DNA of 64,000 bases from Gyromitra esculenta (lineage: Eukaryota > Ascomycota > Pezizomycetes > Pezizales > Discinaceae). Location of the stretch: contig JBCAML010000003.1 in assembly GCA_038503075.1 (NCBI GenBank), forward strand, positions 1,860,001 to 1,924,000, given 5' to 3'. Of this stretch, positions 46,713 to 58,908 are shown piece after piece. Both the position numbers and the translations under genes were made by a program. The notes under the pieces are model-generated. The model ran no database searches and was not told the DNA's origin. It was given only the letters and a program-made list of their open reading frames with translations. The stretch's first letter is position 1, and each line of letters starts with the position of its first letter.

Positions 46713-48402
46713 TGAAATTGATTGACCAGGGAATATTGTATTACGCAAAGCGACGCGAAAACTAAAGTAAGGCGAAGGCGATGAGAAAAGCGACGATAGA
46801 ATGTTATGCAAGAGGCGAAACAGGATCAGCAGCAGGAGTTGATGGTGAGGAGATGAAGTTGAAGTTGTGGAGGTCTTTCATGATGCCCGTTGATTTTGCC
46901 TTGTTGGATCGTCAACGAATCTCGTGGCGGAAAATCACTTATGTAAGCCTCGCTTGGGCTGCAGTATCTTGGCTATGGGAAATTTGTTAGATCATAAGAA
47001 ATCACTCATGTCATTCTCTCTTTATCCTTGGTAGAGTAACTCTTTGTTTTAAGCAGAAAAGTCTTCTCTTCGTTTTCCCCGTTTCCATTTTAGAGGAAAA
47101 CATTCACAATCCTCTAGAGCAAGTGGTAAGTAATTTTACTTCATAAGTCGTACACCGTGGTAGCGATGCTAAAGCTACTGCGATGAATGAGCTACAATGG
47201 ACGACGTTTTCGGACCCTAATTTTTTTCTTCATGATACCTAAAGTACATGCATACATAAACAAGTAATTCTCACCAACCCTATCTTACTTCCATGCTTTT
47301 CTGATCTCTAACAATCCATTCAATAGTCACCGCGATGATTCTTTTCGCTTTCTAACGTGAGAGCGCGCAGTTGAGTAGAGTGACCAGGTTAGGGTTTAGC
47401 TGGTGGTTCACTATATGTCTTATATTTCGCACGCTTTCGAGAGCAAAAGACCCAACCGCATGTATTATTCACTTGAATTCTCGCTATCTTTGTACACTTA
47501 TTATATACTACGTGTATGCTACCTAATCTCACCTCCCTCACTCTAGAGCATGCAAGGGGAAGTGACCGTAGAGTTTACACTCACGCCAACACAAACACAA
47601 ACGAATTCTTAGGCACAAATACAAATAAACCTAGTAGCCCAAGCGCCGCCATGTTAAGATCTCCACTATCAACTCTGTTTGTTGCCTATATGTAGTAAGT
47701 CATAGAATCTGATACAAACTACCACTTCGCCTTAGCGAAAAAAAAGATCGGATTAAGCCCCAACTTACACGTAGTTGTGGGAGCAAGAAGTATATATGAG
47801 TACATGTATATATAAGTAGAATAGCTTACTCTGCTATAGTAGGCTCTCTATGTAATAATAGGGCTGGCCCTGGTAAAGCATGATACCAACATGTATTTAA
47901 GATCAAATATAAAAAAAGAAGGGTTCTGGGGCAGGTGTGACGCATGTAATACTGAGAGTAGTGGTGAATGAGGGTATGGTTAAGATTATTCCCTGGAATC
48001 GATCTCACTTTAGAGCGGTTTAGGAGATTATCTGATGTATATATAAATCTACGTTCAATTTTTGTACAAAGGGCCCGGGTACATGTACATATATGGTCAA
48101 AAAGAGATTGTGAGCCTCGCCGCCAAACTTAACTTGTTAGATGGCTTGAGTGGGATAAGCCCGCACTTGCCCGGCATTTGACAGGTCGCACTCACAAAAC
48201 CTTAACTCGTAGCGAAGAATCCAGCAAGTCTGTGTTAAAATACAAAATAGGTAGTGCTGTAGAGCTTTGATGTGTAAATCAGACAATTTAAATGTGTAAA
48301 CTACAAACACATTTATTTCGAAAATATACCATTGTCGTATTTATACGAGTACATATAGATGTATCTTTTTTTTTTCATGCCTAGTTTATTTTAGGGTCTC
48401 AT
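46713..48402. other. Intergenic
   Basis: Promoter side of NOT4 and 3' side of the complex I gene. No gene is recognised. The 69-codon ORF at 46781-46990 (+) lies over the NOT4 promoter and has no motif. AT-rich, with two TACATGTA palindromes (47801, 48080). Confidence 0.6.
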
Positions 48403-49538
48403 TCATTTCTTCTGATCTCCTGGCTCGGGGGCTGGAGTTGGGAGTTTGAACTACTCGCATCATAAGAATTTAACTCCCTGAAAAGTACAGACCTTGGAAA
48501 TGATGGTAACATACCGATTCAGGTTTATAATCGCGACCGCTTCCTACTTGTTCCCAAACGCTGCTGCCGCCTTGAAAGTTCCTACAGTTGCACCCTTCCC
48601 ATTAGAAATGCCCCCTCATTACTGCGCGTCGGGAGGTTTGATATCATACCTGAAAGCCTGCGTCATCTCCAAAGGCTCCACTACAATTCTCTTCTTTTCC
48701 TCATCGTAGCGTACTTCAGTGTATCCGGTCAGGGGGAAGTCCTTTCTAAGCGGATGTCCATCAAAACCATAATCCGTCATGATACGTCTTAAGTCTGGAT
48801 GTCCAACAAAGAAAATGCCAAACAGATCGTACGCCTCACGTTCATACCAATTAGCGCCATCATAAAGACTAGTAATAGATGGAACAGGCGTAGCCTCATC
48901 GGCATATGTCTTGACGCGGATACGAGAGTTGTGGTGGATAGAGAGCAGATTATAGACGACCTCAAAGCGGTGGCTCCTTGTGGGATAATCGACACCGGTG
49001 ATATCGGAAACTTGAGTATACTGCGCAGCTGTATGGTTTTTAAGAAATCTAAAGACAGGAAGAACGGCTGACGGTGCGATGTAGATTGCTAGCTCGTCTT
49101 TCCAGACGGAAAATTGCTGAATGTGTTTAGGAAGGCAGGAGATAAGGTATCGTCCGTAGGCGTGCAGGGACTCGCCAGCAGAAGCGTATTTTTCGGCACT
49201 ATAATTTTTTTAGATAGTGAATTAGTGATGATGTTTTGTTAGGTGGGAGGTTAATATGTAGCCTCACGGATTCACAATTGGTGCCGTAAGAGGCCCAACC
49301 GCTAGCCATAAGACACTGAGTGTCAGTCATTGAGCACAAGAGGGCAGCCCAAGAATCGGCAAAACTTACGAAGCCTCTCCGCCTTCCTGATATTATGTAG
49401 TTCGGAACCATCTGGTCTCTTATGGCCGGAGTAGTAAGTCCTCACAGCAATGGTGGGGAGACTCCGCAGGCTGCTACCAGCACCAGCCTTAGAAAGAAGG
49501 CGCGAAACAGCACAGGCGGAATTGATTCCGGAGTTCAT
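48403..49538 (-). CDS. nuo-31: NADH:ubiquinone oxidoreductase 30 kDa subunit (NDUFS3)
   Basis: Predicted 288-residue mitochondrial complex I Q-module subunit. Exons: 49538-49370, 49301-49268 (34 nt), 49198-48650, 48581-48515 and 48450-48403 (867 nt, phases close). A basic, Ser-rich presequence fits mitochondrial import. Diagnostic blocks are [19 protein letters not shown]-type [25 protein letters not shown], the family signature [30 protein letters not shown] and [20 protein letters not shown], ending [15 protein letters not shown]. The 34-nt exon is required: only this CTAG acceptor and GTGAGG donor give the expected [15 protein letters not shown]. The protein appears intact. Confidence 0.94.
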
Positions 49539-50109
49539 GGCGAATTTGTTCCCAGTTAAGAGCTTGCGAAATCAACAATTGTGGTTCTGATGGGTTGATA
49601 GCGGCGTAGTGATAAATTCGTAAAGATCATGAAACTCATGTGAAGTCACAGCCATTGCTTAGTAATATATTTCATAAAGTATCACTCGCTATAAAAATTA
49701 AGTAATTGGAGTTTTGAACCACGACCGAGCACTATCCAAGCATAGGATGCAGAACGAGATACAAGCTAAAGCAAGCACTATACATACAGCAGCTTAGCCA
49801 ATAGAAAGCTCCTAGAAGCCGGATTCTCAAAAGTCGTCTGGCTATCAAAGATCTACTCGGGTGGAGCCCTCAGTACTTCTGGGACGCAATACCTATAGTT
49901 CCAACAGTAATCCAAATATTTTTCGTTTAAGAGGGTACTATATGCTGAGAGAATATAGCATTTAAAGTAAGAATTTGATAAAAGTCAAATTTAGTTTAGA
50001 TACTGAGCATCATTATATTTTTATCACTGCGTCCCCTCCCCCCAAAAGGTAACTACGTGTACCCAAGAGTGCAAGAACAGAAGCCAATGCTAAAAGCCTC
50101 TCCTACAAA
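49539..50109. other. Intergenic
   Basis: Spacer between the BUD22 stop and the complex I gene start. AT-rich; no feature is recognised. Confidence 0.6.
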
Positions 50110-51770
50110 TCAGTCAAAAACAATTTTTTTCCCCATGGGTTTACCCTTGACAGCTTCTTGCACCTTCGCCTGCTGCACCTTCGCCTTCCTCGCCGCCTCC
50201 CAACTAGGGTGCAGCGGGCCTTCAACCTCCGTACTCTTTCCTTTCTTAACACCATCACTTTTGATCCCTTCTTTCCCCTTACCCCGGTTTATTCTCTGTG
50301 CAACTTTCTTTCTGCCCTGTTCCATTTCCTCTTTCTTGACGTGATTTGCGTTTTTCCCAAATTTTTTCTCCCATAGAGCTCTCCTAGCCTGCTGACCCAT
50401 CCTATTTTTCCGCTCCTTTGGTTCCGCAGGACCTTTCTTTTTACCTTTTTTGTCCTTATAGTAGTTGGCATCTATATCTGAGTCCGAGCCAGAGATATAA
50501 CCAGACATTAAAGTAGGGAGGAATGTCGAAGTTGCGGAGGAAATAGTTTGAAGTTTGGCAGATTTTTGGGGCTTCGAAGCTAAGGTTGATGAGTCGTTGT
50601 CTAGACGGAGTTTTGATTTCGGCTTTGGTGTTAACTCGGAAACAACTATTACGGCAGGTTTTTTGGAATCTCCGATATCTTCGATTTCCTCATACTCCTC
50701 GTCTTCCTCGTCGCCAGACCACTCTTCGTCCGCACTCCTTAATAACGGACCTTGATCTTCCTCTTCATCTGATGATCCTGCCACCCTATCGTCAAAGTCG
50801 GCGGTGAAAGCATCTGGGTCTATTTCAACGCTCTTTGATTCTCCTGAGTCTGAAATCCCACCCCATTCTTCTTCATAACCCCCATCGGAACCGCCCTCGG
50901 AAACCTTAGCCGTAATGGTTTTCACGTTTAGGCCGTGAAATTTTTCAATAACCTCCTGTCCCTGCTCTTCATCTTCATTCTCCTCCTCCTCACTTTCATC
51001 ACTTTTATTCTCGACACGCAACTGTCTCTTTCCTAACTTTGGCTCTTTCTCCCTCGATCGAGCCTCTCCTTCATCTATCCCCATTGCCTTTCGAACGTTT
51101 TCAATTACCATCAACATTTCCTCCTTGACGGTATTTGAGTTGTATAATCTTGCAGCGATATTCCTTTTCGCTGTCTCTCTCTCATCCAATTGTCCCTCAG
51201 ACTCTCTCTGTGAGACAAGCCAAGGCGGAAACAAGGGCGATGTTGATATGGATCTGGACTTGGAGAGTGTTTTTAAAATATGATTTGAGGCGAGAGAGTT
51301 GAGGTCGACCTCCTCCGTCTATGCCAAAATATCATTAATTCACTTCAATATATCGAAAAAGATAAAGGATATATTACCTTGAGAACCCCAAACTCGAGCT
51401 CAAGCTTCTTGACGGATGCTTCATCCTTCTTTTCCCTATATTACACAATACCCGTCAACGCCTTCAACTTCAGAGGAAGTTGATTTCCTTCCCTTGCTCA
51501 CCTAGCAATTTTCAATCTCTTCACCAGTTTCTGTTTTTCAAATCCCTTCGCTTTCTTTAATGCCCGAAAAACAAGTTTTTTTCCGTGCTCAATTTTCTCC
51601 TCGACTCTCTTCTGAGCTCCCTCAATTGCACGCGGTGGTAGGCTTGACAGGTTCGCGATATCAATAGGAATTTTCTTGGTCTCGTCTCTCTTTTGAAGGC
51701 GGGGACTCTTACGAGAGCTATGGCCTCCGTAGGAAGTGGTAGAAAATGGATATTTCCGTTTGGGTGGCAT
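50110..51770 (-). CDS. BUD22: Bud22-family ribosome biogenesis protein
   Basis: Predicted 511-residue nucleolar protein related to yeast Bud22 and vertebrate SRFBP1, needed for 18S rRNA and 40S subunit maturation. Exons: 51770-51502, 51435-51378 and 51318-50110 (1536 nt, in phase). The N-terminus is basic and helical (RVEEKIEHGKKLVFRALKKA, KLVKRLKIAREKK). The middle is highly acidic and Ser-rich (EEENEDEEQ, SDEEEDQ, EEEDEEYEEIED). The C-terminus has the family block RKNRMGQQARRALWEKKFG, then LHPSWEAARKAK and the terminal GKKIVFD. The start is the ATG at MPPKRKYPF. It is divergently paired with the Trm7 gene 175 bp away. Confidence 0.9.
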
Positions 51771-51945
51771 TGCTGCTTTTGTTGATGAGCTCCAGTTCAC
51801 TTGTTTTTTGTCTGAAGTCTTGAGTGGAAGATTTAACACGCCAAGAACTCACAGAACCTCAAAGCTTGGCGGTGGGGCTCTTCAAGAAGTATCAACCCCA
51901 CCAAAATCATATCACCAATTCTCAGTCCATCACAATATATATATA
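51771..51945. promoter_or_regulatory. Shared divergent promoter BUD22 / TRM7
   Basis: Only 175 bp separate the two start codons, so both genes must be driven from this interval or from within each other's 5' regions. A GATGAGCT element at ~51784-51791 resembles the core of the PAC motif of yeast ribosome-biogenesis promoters. It lies very close to the BUD22 ATG, so its role is doubtful. Confidence 0.45.
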
Positions 51946-52967
51946 ATGGGGAAGTCAAGCAAAGACAAACGAGATTCCTACTATCGTCTCGCAAAAGAGC
52001 AGGGTAGAAACACCCACACTTACCCATTTCCATCGATTCTCAGTCCCACTAACACTCAACCCCACCAGGCTGGCGCGCCCGCTCTGCCTTCAAGCTCATC
52101 CAGCTTGACTCCCACTTCAACCTCTTCTCTGATGCTACCCGCGTTGTTGATCTTTGTGCCGCCCCGGGCTCTTGGTCTCAAGTTCTCTCTCGCACCCTCC
52201 CGCCTACATCCACCATCGTCGCTCTAGACCTTCAACCAATGACTCCTCTTCCTGGTGTCATAACCCTCCAAGCCGATATCACGCACCCTTCTACTCTTCC
52301 GTTACTCCTCTCGCATCTTGGTAATCAACCTGCTGATCTGGTTATATCTGATGGAGCACCGGACGTAACGGGATTACATGATCTCGACGAGTACATACAA
52401 TCCCAACTGCTTCTAGCCGCGCTTAACCTCGCTACCTGTGTTCTTGTCCCTGGTGGAGGTTTCGTTGCTAAGATCTTTCGCGGCCGAGATGTCGCCGTAG
52501 TATTTGCGCAGCTGCGGTGTCTGTTCGATCGTGTTACGTGCGCGAAGCCAAGGAGCTCTCGTGGAAGCAGTATCGAGGCGTTCGTGGTCTGCGAGGGCTA
52601 TCATCCGCCGCTAGGGTTCAAGCCATCACTCAGTGAGCCATTAGGGTTTGGCGCCGCATTTCCGAAAAGGAGCACGGCACCTATTAAGGAGGATGAAAGT
52701 CTCGTAGACGAGGTGCAGAAGATTATACTAAACGACGGGAAAGGGCAGGGACAGGAGATAAAGAACGAGGATTGGTATATCGCACCATTCATAGCGTGTG
52801 GGGATTTGAGCGCCTATGATTCCGATGCAACAAACCAGTTGCCGGGGGTAGATGAATTTGGGCAAAAGAAGGCGAGTATAGATCCAATACAGCCTCCAAC
52901 AGCACCACCGTATAAGACTGCCCTAGAGCTCCGGCGGCGGATGGGTGGCGAAGGCGGTCAGCGATAG
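51946..52967 (+). CDS. TRM7: tRNA 2'-O-methyltransferase Trm7 (FtsJ family)
   Basis: Predicted 318-residue SAM-dependent enzyme methylating the ribose at positions 32 and 34 of tRNA anticodon loops. Exons: 51946-52003 and 52069-52967; intron 52004-52068 has a CTAAC branch site. Motif I is VVDLCAAPGSWSQVLSR. The RrmJ/FtsJ catalytic tetrad is present as K28 (RSAFKL), D114 (SDGAPDV), K154 (GGGFVAKIF) and E189 (SSIEAFVVCEGY). The start MGKSSKDKRDSYYRLAKEQG is the almost invariant Trm7 N-terminus. The C-terminal ~90 residues are less conserved (ACGDLSAYDSDATNQLPG). The enzyme looks complete and active. Confidence 0.95.
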
Positions 52968-53695
52968 TGGGATTGCTTAGTTACTTGGTGTTTATACACA
53001 AATTTGCTGTTGGGTGTAGGTATTACTCTTCGCCAATACAACTACATCATAAAGCCAAGAACCACTAGAGAGAAATCTAACTTCTTATAAGGAAAAGGCA
53101 TCCTCATGTAACATCTTATACAACCGGAAACTGGAAAAAAGTGCCCTGATTTTGATTATTCGTAGATAAAATAGCTTGAATGCTGCGAAGTATTGCATCA
53201 TAATAGGACGTATCTTATCTTGCATTCCCGTTCAGAAACCTAGCCCCACAACCATCTACAACCACCATATCTGAACTTTTAACACCAAAGACCAACTCGA
53301 AAAAAGGTATGACAAAGAAAAATATCCCGAGAACCGAAAGGAAGTTCCTAACGGAAATCCAAGATGAGAGAGGGGGGGGCAAGGCAGTGAAAAAAAGCCT
53401 TTGAAGATGCAGGCTAAAGGTAGCAAGGTAAACTTGGTGCAGATTATGAAAATGCGGTTAAGCACCTAATTTTAGGAAGTGTCTACGCTGGAAAGAAGAT
53501 AATAAAGATAGTAATTCCAATACGCTAAATCACTAAAACAGATAAATTCCTTTTCACTTTGCCTCTTCACAACGTACACAAAACGCAAGACACAAAACTT
53601 TTGCCCCTTTTAGATTTATTAACCACTTCCCTGCTCCGCGTCGCCCGCAAATACCTTTAAACCACATCAAAACATTTCCAAATCAAAAGAAACGT
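52968..53695. other. Intergenic between convergent genes
   Basis: 3' flanks of TRM7 and of the DUF2433 gene. AT-rich; no feature is recognised. Confidence 0.6.
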
Positions 53696-56339
53696 TCATT
53701 CGGCCGCAGGTGTTTGTGGCGCGCTACTACCTCCATCACTACCGTGGAATCCCCTCCTCCCTCTTCCTCTCGCACCTCCAGCCCCGTATCCACCACCGCC
53801 GGAACCCCTAGGCTTCCCCCTCCCCCCGAATCCACCACGGGAATTCCTGTTGTAGCTACTTCCCATATTGTTATCGCTTTCGCTGGTATTTCCACCTCCA
53901 CCAATCGTTTGTCCCCGCCCCCATTTGCTATCATTCATCCCAGGTCTGCCGACATTGCTGCCAGACACGTTGCGATCACTGGATTGAGAAAAATCGTCCA
54001 TTATTTTTACAAAAGGTTTACCGCTACGTTGGTTGTGCGGTGCTTGGATTTTGAGGTCGTCGGGTAACCTTTCAAGGATTTCCTTAGTTATCTCTATGGT
54101 CTCAAAGTGTACAAGGAAGTATTTGTTGGCAGGTCTGTTCTTCGGTGACTTCTCATCAATTCGTTTAATCAGAGCATTATCCTCTGCGCTAAAGATCTCA
54201 CGCACAGCATCTGTATCGTTAACCCCGGTGATGTAGAGCCCAGTTTGTTTTGATCTTTCTAATGGTGATTGAGGACCGGTAGGAGCGGTGTTTGGCGCTG
54301 TTGAGACAGGGGGTTCAATTTTCGGCAACGCAGGAGGAACGGACGTGGCAATGGTTCCATTGCTCGCAGGTACCTTCTCCGCCGTTGTTACGGTGGGCGT
54401 TGGCAAAGGAGCAACAGGTGCCACCGAAGGAGTAGGTGCTCTATTAGCGGCGGGACCACTAGGAGCTGGTCGTGGAGTCGCAGGCTTAACTACTGGAGGC
54501 TCTTCTTGAAGAGGAGGCGGAGTAGGCTGTTTTAGCGTTTCCGGAGGAGGTGTAGATTTATGCTGCAGATGATTTTGAGTCTTGCTTCTAGGCCCTAGAG
54601 GCGGAACTGCTGGGCTAATTGGGGCACTTGCGTTATTGGCAGAGGGACCGGAAGGCACGTTGACATTCACTGTTCCAGCATTGGGGGCTAGTGGGGCCGC
54701 GGAACTGGTGGGAGTCACTGCGGATTGAGTTTGCTGTTGCTGCTGCTGCTGGGTTTGTGGTTGTGGTTTCCCCCCTCTATGGGCGAAATTAAAACCCTGC
54801 GCTCTCATTTCCGTTCCAATCCTCCCACCCTCAACTTCCAAAACAAGCCACCCAAATGCTGCGTCTGCCAAATTGAAGTTCCACATATTTTTGAACGCAG
54901 ATTCGTCAACCTGGCCCGCTCCAGGTGCGGCATTAGCTGGTGGACCACCGAAAGGATTCCCTCCGTTTGCGCTTGTCGGCATCTTTTCTACAATGGCCAA
55001 AGCATTTTGCAAGAGTAGATCCTGAGCTGCGTTTTGCTGGACAGCAGGCATAACTTCGCCCTTGACAGTTTCCCAAACATCGTTGAATGACGCCTTCGAA
55101 GAAGCGAGCTTTCCACGATAATGATCTAACGATGGATTGACGCTGAATTCATTATATGAGCTACCGTAGCGGAAATGCAATCCAGCCGAAATAGAGAAAT
55201 CTGCTTTGAGGGTAACCGATAATTGATTTAGGAGGCCTTCTCTAGCAGGCGAAGCATGCGTTATGAAGATTCTAGTCTCGGTAGCATCGTAGACTCGATT
55301 TGCCGTATCCACTAGTTCTCCCATCTGCAAAAGGGTAGTCCACATGGTTCCCTGTCCTCCAGGGATGGTGGTTCTTCCCTCACCATTGTCAAAGAGTTTA
55401 TGCATGACAACAGCACCTCCCAACCCCAGTAATCGGAGCTTAACACCACCAACATCTAGGAGCCGCGACGAAGCCTCGTCGATAATGTGTAGGTTATTAA
55501 TTTTGTATTCCCCTGAGCGAAATTTCTCGAGAACACGAACGTCCTCGCATGCACCCCAAACAGTGTATACAGGAACGTCTAGAGTATAGGTTTTCGAAAG
55601 AAAGAGAGGAAGCTCGGAGAGAGAATGAGGCTCCGTAGCAATTAGTTGCTTGATGGGCACATGGCTTGGACCGGGGTTCTGGATGCTCTTTTTGAGACGC
55701 TCGTCGAGGAGGGGAGAATACTGAGCAACATGCCGCAAAGTCCTACGCGAAAAATCAGTGACAACAGGCTTTAAGCAAGAACTAGAAAACCGACTTATCT
55801 GCAATTCTCTCCAAAGAGCTCTCATCGTAGAAGCCAAAATCGCCAGTATGGAGAATATGATCAGCGTTTGCTTTCTTTGCTAACTCATTCAAAGATCGAA
55901 GGTTCCCTATGAAAGAAAGAAAGAAAGAAAATAATAAATTGACACTGTCAGCATCCTCGTAGGAGTGAATCGTTACCAGAAATAGCACCCCCGGTATCAA
56001 GGGCAAGAAACGTACCTCTAACGTCGGCAATACACAAAATTCTCACACCTGCTTTCTCGATAATCTTTTGTTGCGGAGGAAGTTGCACTGGTTGGGGGTG
56101 AGCTCCAGGTATCTGTCCATTTGGAACGTACTGTTGAGGATGATGAGGAGGTCCACCGAATTGAGTAGGGCGAGGGTGTGATTGGACCTGCATTATGATA
56201 AGAAGATGAGACCAAAGAGTCAGGATCAAGGGTAAAGGTTGGGGTGTATGGGGATGAACAAGAAAAAGAGCCACGGTGGGGATGGTGGGGGGAGTCTATC
56301 TGCCAGAGGTGCTCGTGTGTAACTTACAGAAGCCATCAT
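53696..56339 (-). CDS. DUF2433-domain metallophosphatase-like protein with RGG-rich tail
   Basis: Predicted 780 residues. Exons: 56339-56328 (12 nt, MMAS), 56187-56016, 55906-55795 and 55742-53696 (2343 nt, phases close). The N-terminal half is a calcineurin-like phosphoesterase of the fungal DUF2433 type. It has RILCIADVRGNLRSLNELA, ADHILHTGDFGFYDESSLER (metal-binding GD and HTGDFG), VYTVWGACEDVRVLEKF, LRLLGLGGAVV and FITHASPAREGLLNQLS (metal-binding His). The C-terminal half is low-complexity Pro/Ala/Gln-rich, with a conserved block TGLYITGVNDTDAVREIF and a Gly/Arg/Asn-rich end (GRGKPRGSGGGGYGAGGARG), suggesting RNA binding. Catalysis is unproven for this family. The 12-nt first exon is the least certain part. 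Confidence 0.85.
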
Positions 56340-57407
56340 AGTATTCGGGCTGTGTGGGCAGTTGGTAGCGACGACAGCAACGACGGCGACGCGGTAGGAG
56401 GGGTAATTGACTGTTCGAGGAGGCGAACTCTAGAGGGTTAATCTTTGAGGGCAGGAGGGAAAAGGATGATTGTGAAGAGTGGGGGATGAAGGAAAGATGG
56501 AGAGGCGAAAGGCAAGCAGCAAGGTGAGAGGGAAGAAGGAAGAAGAAAAATATAAGGCAAGCAACGACAACGACAGAGGAGAGAGGCGTAAACGGACAAC
56601 AGAGAAGCGCAGGTAGAGGTGGAGAATGAGCCTGCTAGACAGAGGAGCACCGTAACCAGCAGAAGCGGCAACACAGCAGACAATGGGCGACTGGCAAGCG
56701 GATTGGACAACTGTGAAGGGACGTGGACGGCTTTTTTGTGATCGTGTCGTCGGTTGCTTGTCGCAGGAGTTTTGTTCTATCAAATCAATAGGAGCCTCGT
56801 TCACGGCAGGGGTCCCTGGTTGCTCCTGATGCAGTTGCTGTCGTCCCCTCCCGTTTGCATCCCTTCCCCACCACCCCGCCCCAAATCAGCTACCTCCCTC
56901 CAAATAAGGCAGGACGGCTACCGAAAACGGTTTGACACCTAGCCTGCGATCTTTTCGGCCACAGGTCAGCTGGTCAGTTATTGTTTCAAAAAGCTGTTTA
57001 CTGCAGGTTTTATCACTATTTTCCAATAGCAAATTATTTTTTTGTCACAAAGTCTTGAAACCTGCAGGTCGCTTTATAAGTGCCTCTTATAATCGACTCT
57101 TGATAATTAGAAAAGTCGGGTGCTGGGTAGAGCTAAAGCGCAGTTGGAATGAGTTTCTCGACAAGATCACTTCTTCCGCTGGCAAGATAGCGCAATTAAA
57201 AAGCCCTACAAATTCGTCTGGAGAAGAACGGGGCCTTAACAACTAACTCATACTTATCGGTACTCTCGCTCTGATTATATATCATTAGATCACGTACGAA
57301 TAAAACCGTAGAATAAACACAAGCACTCCCAATAAGGGGCGAGAAAAAAAACGAAATGCCCTCAAAACTACATCAGGTTCACGAAAGGCAGCTCGAATCG
57401 TGAACAT
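56340..57407. other. Intergenic
   Basis: Promoter of the DUF2433 gene and 3' flank of the Fmp52-like gene. Purine/pyrimidine-biased tracts at 56440-56700 give long but featureless minus-strand ORFs. No gene is recognised. Confidence 0.6.
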
Positions 57408-58235
57408 CTAGCAGTTCTTATTATCTCCTCCCAAAACCACAATTTCAGCCTGTGTCAGTTTCCAAACCTTCTTTCCCCCTTCCTCCGATCCTTTCCCCTC
57501 CCACACACTATCCTCCAACCCTGCTTTAATCGCAGCTCTTGCGATAACGTCTGCATCCTGTGCCCAGAAGTTCTTCAGTCTCCCACCTGAGACCGCACCG
57601 AACAAGTTCGCGGCAAAATGCAACGGCTGCTCCACAATCCTGCTCTTCTCTCTCCCCCCGACAATTAGACCTGGGCGTAAGATGGCCGTTTTCTCAAACC
57701 CTAGTGCGGTCACAGCGTCTTCTAGCTCTCCCTTCATTTGCAAATACGGAAATCGCGATGCGGACGACGCCCCACTAGATGAGATAAGGACATATGTTTT
57801 GACGCCGTTCTCCTTTGCGGCACGTGCAACAGCCAAATTCAAATCGACATCAATCTTGCGTTGGCCTTCGAGGGAGCCAGAGTCACCACGGATGCTGCCC
57901 AGAGAAGAGAAGAGAACAGTGCTGGCAGTGGTAGCGAGGGTGGTGGGCCATGTTGAGGTGTTGGCAGAGATTAAAGGTTTTAGTTTCGAGCTTGGGTCAC
58001 TGATTGGGTTGGGAGGGGTTCGACGCATCAGCGCATTTACGGTGGAGACCTGGGGAGAAGCAATAAGTTGTTGGAGGATGTGAGAGCCCTTGTAACAATC
58101 AGCTACATGATTTAATCAAGTCTTAAAAGTGTTAAATAGTGAGGTTGAAGGGACGGGGTTACGAAGCCCCTGGCACCATGTGCTCACCACTAAACCTGTG
58201 CCACCAACCACCGCTGCTGGTGTAGTAGAAGTCAT
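57408..58235 (-). CDS. FMP52: Fmp52-like NAD(P)-binding Rossmann protein
   Basis: Predicted 242 residues. Exons: 58235-58188 and 58088-57408, phase 0 junction. The N-terminus MTSTTPAAVVGGTGLVGSHI carries the Rossmann GGTGxxG dinucleotide loop and spans the intron. Later blocks match the atypical short-chain dehydrogenase family of fungal Fmp52 and animal HTATIP2/TIP30: VLFSSLGSIRGDSGS, DVDLNLAVARAAKENGVKTYVLISSSGASS, FPYLQMKGELE and AILRPGLIVGGREKSR. Yeast Fmp52 is found at mitochondria and ER, but its reaction is unknown. The ending IVVLGGDNKNC is unremarkable. Confidence 0.88.
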
Positions 58236-58627
58236 GTCGTTACCCGCTTAGCTGCGAGATTTTTCTGCAGTACAAGTTTGGTCTTTAGAAGGGAAAGATA
58301 CGTTGACGAGAAAGCAAATAAATTTTAGAAACGGCACGGCGATTTTTAGATGTGAATGACGGTTTCTGCGAGCACTTTTGTGGATGCTATTTGGCGCTGG
58401 GTGCTAGTGGGATAATATACCTGTGAGATGGCCGAATGTGGCGCCATATGGAACGCAACCTGTAACAGCAATTTGGAATGATAAAGTAATCCAACGTTTT
58501 GCCGACTGAACAGAGTAGTTACAAATACCGTAAAAACCCGAACGATTGAGTATCTCCGTGCAGGGGTATTATCTCCGCCACTAACTTCCAAAAGCAATTT
58601 TTGAGGCCCAGGCAAGATTAAGCAGTA

Positions 58628-58789
58628 CCATTTACTCGAAAAATTGGGTAGCGTGCTTTCTTGGATCTAACTTAAATTAGTTTAGAAACGACTCGAAATC
58701 GGCTTAGATACGCCGCTCAATCTCTGACAAATTCCTCCGCGGGTTAGTGGTGAAGTGAATACACTACCCAATTTTTCGAGTAAATACGG
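58628..58789. mobile_element. Tc1/mariner-type MITE, 162 bp, TA target site
   Basis: The ends mirror each other with the core TACCCAATTTTTCGAGTA (58765-58782; complement at 58632-58649, allowing minor differences) and continue to TACGGTA / TACCATT. TA flanks both ends (58626-58627, 58790-58791). The interior is non-coding. Confidence 0.7.
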
Positions 58790-58881
58790 TAGAGGCGAAG
58801 GTTGTCTAAACCAGTTCTAGGCTACTACTAACAAGTATCAGTTAGGCCAAAGCACTTTAGATAGCGACCCCTGCAATCAGA

Positions 58882-58908
58882 TACCCAATTTTTCGAGTTT
58901 CTACGGTA
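58882..58908. repeat. Additional MITE terminus
   Basis: TACCCAATTTTTCGAGT followed by TTCTACGGTA repeats the right end of the 58628-58789 element, in the same orientation 117 bp downstream. This suggests a nested or composite second copy, or a longer element with a variant right end. Confidence 0.6.
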
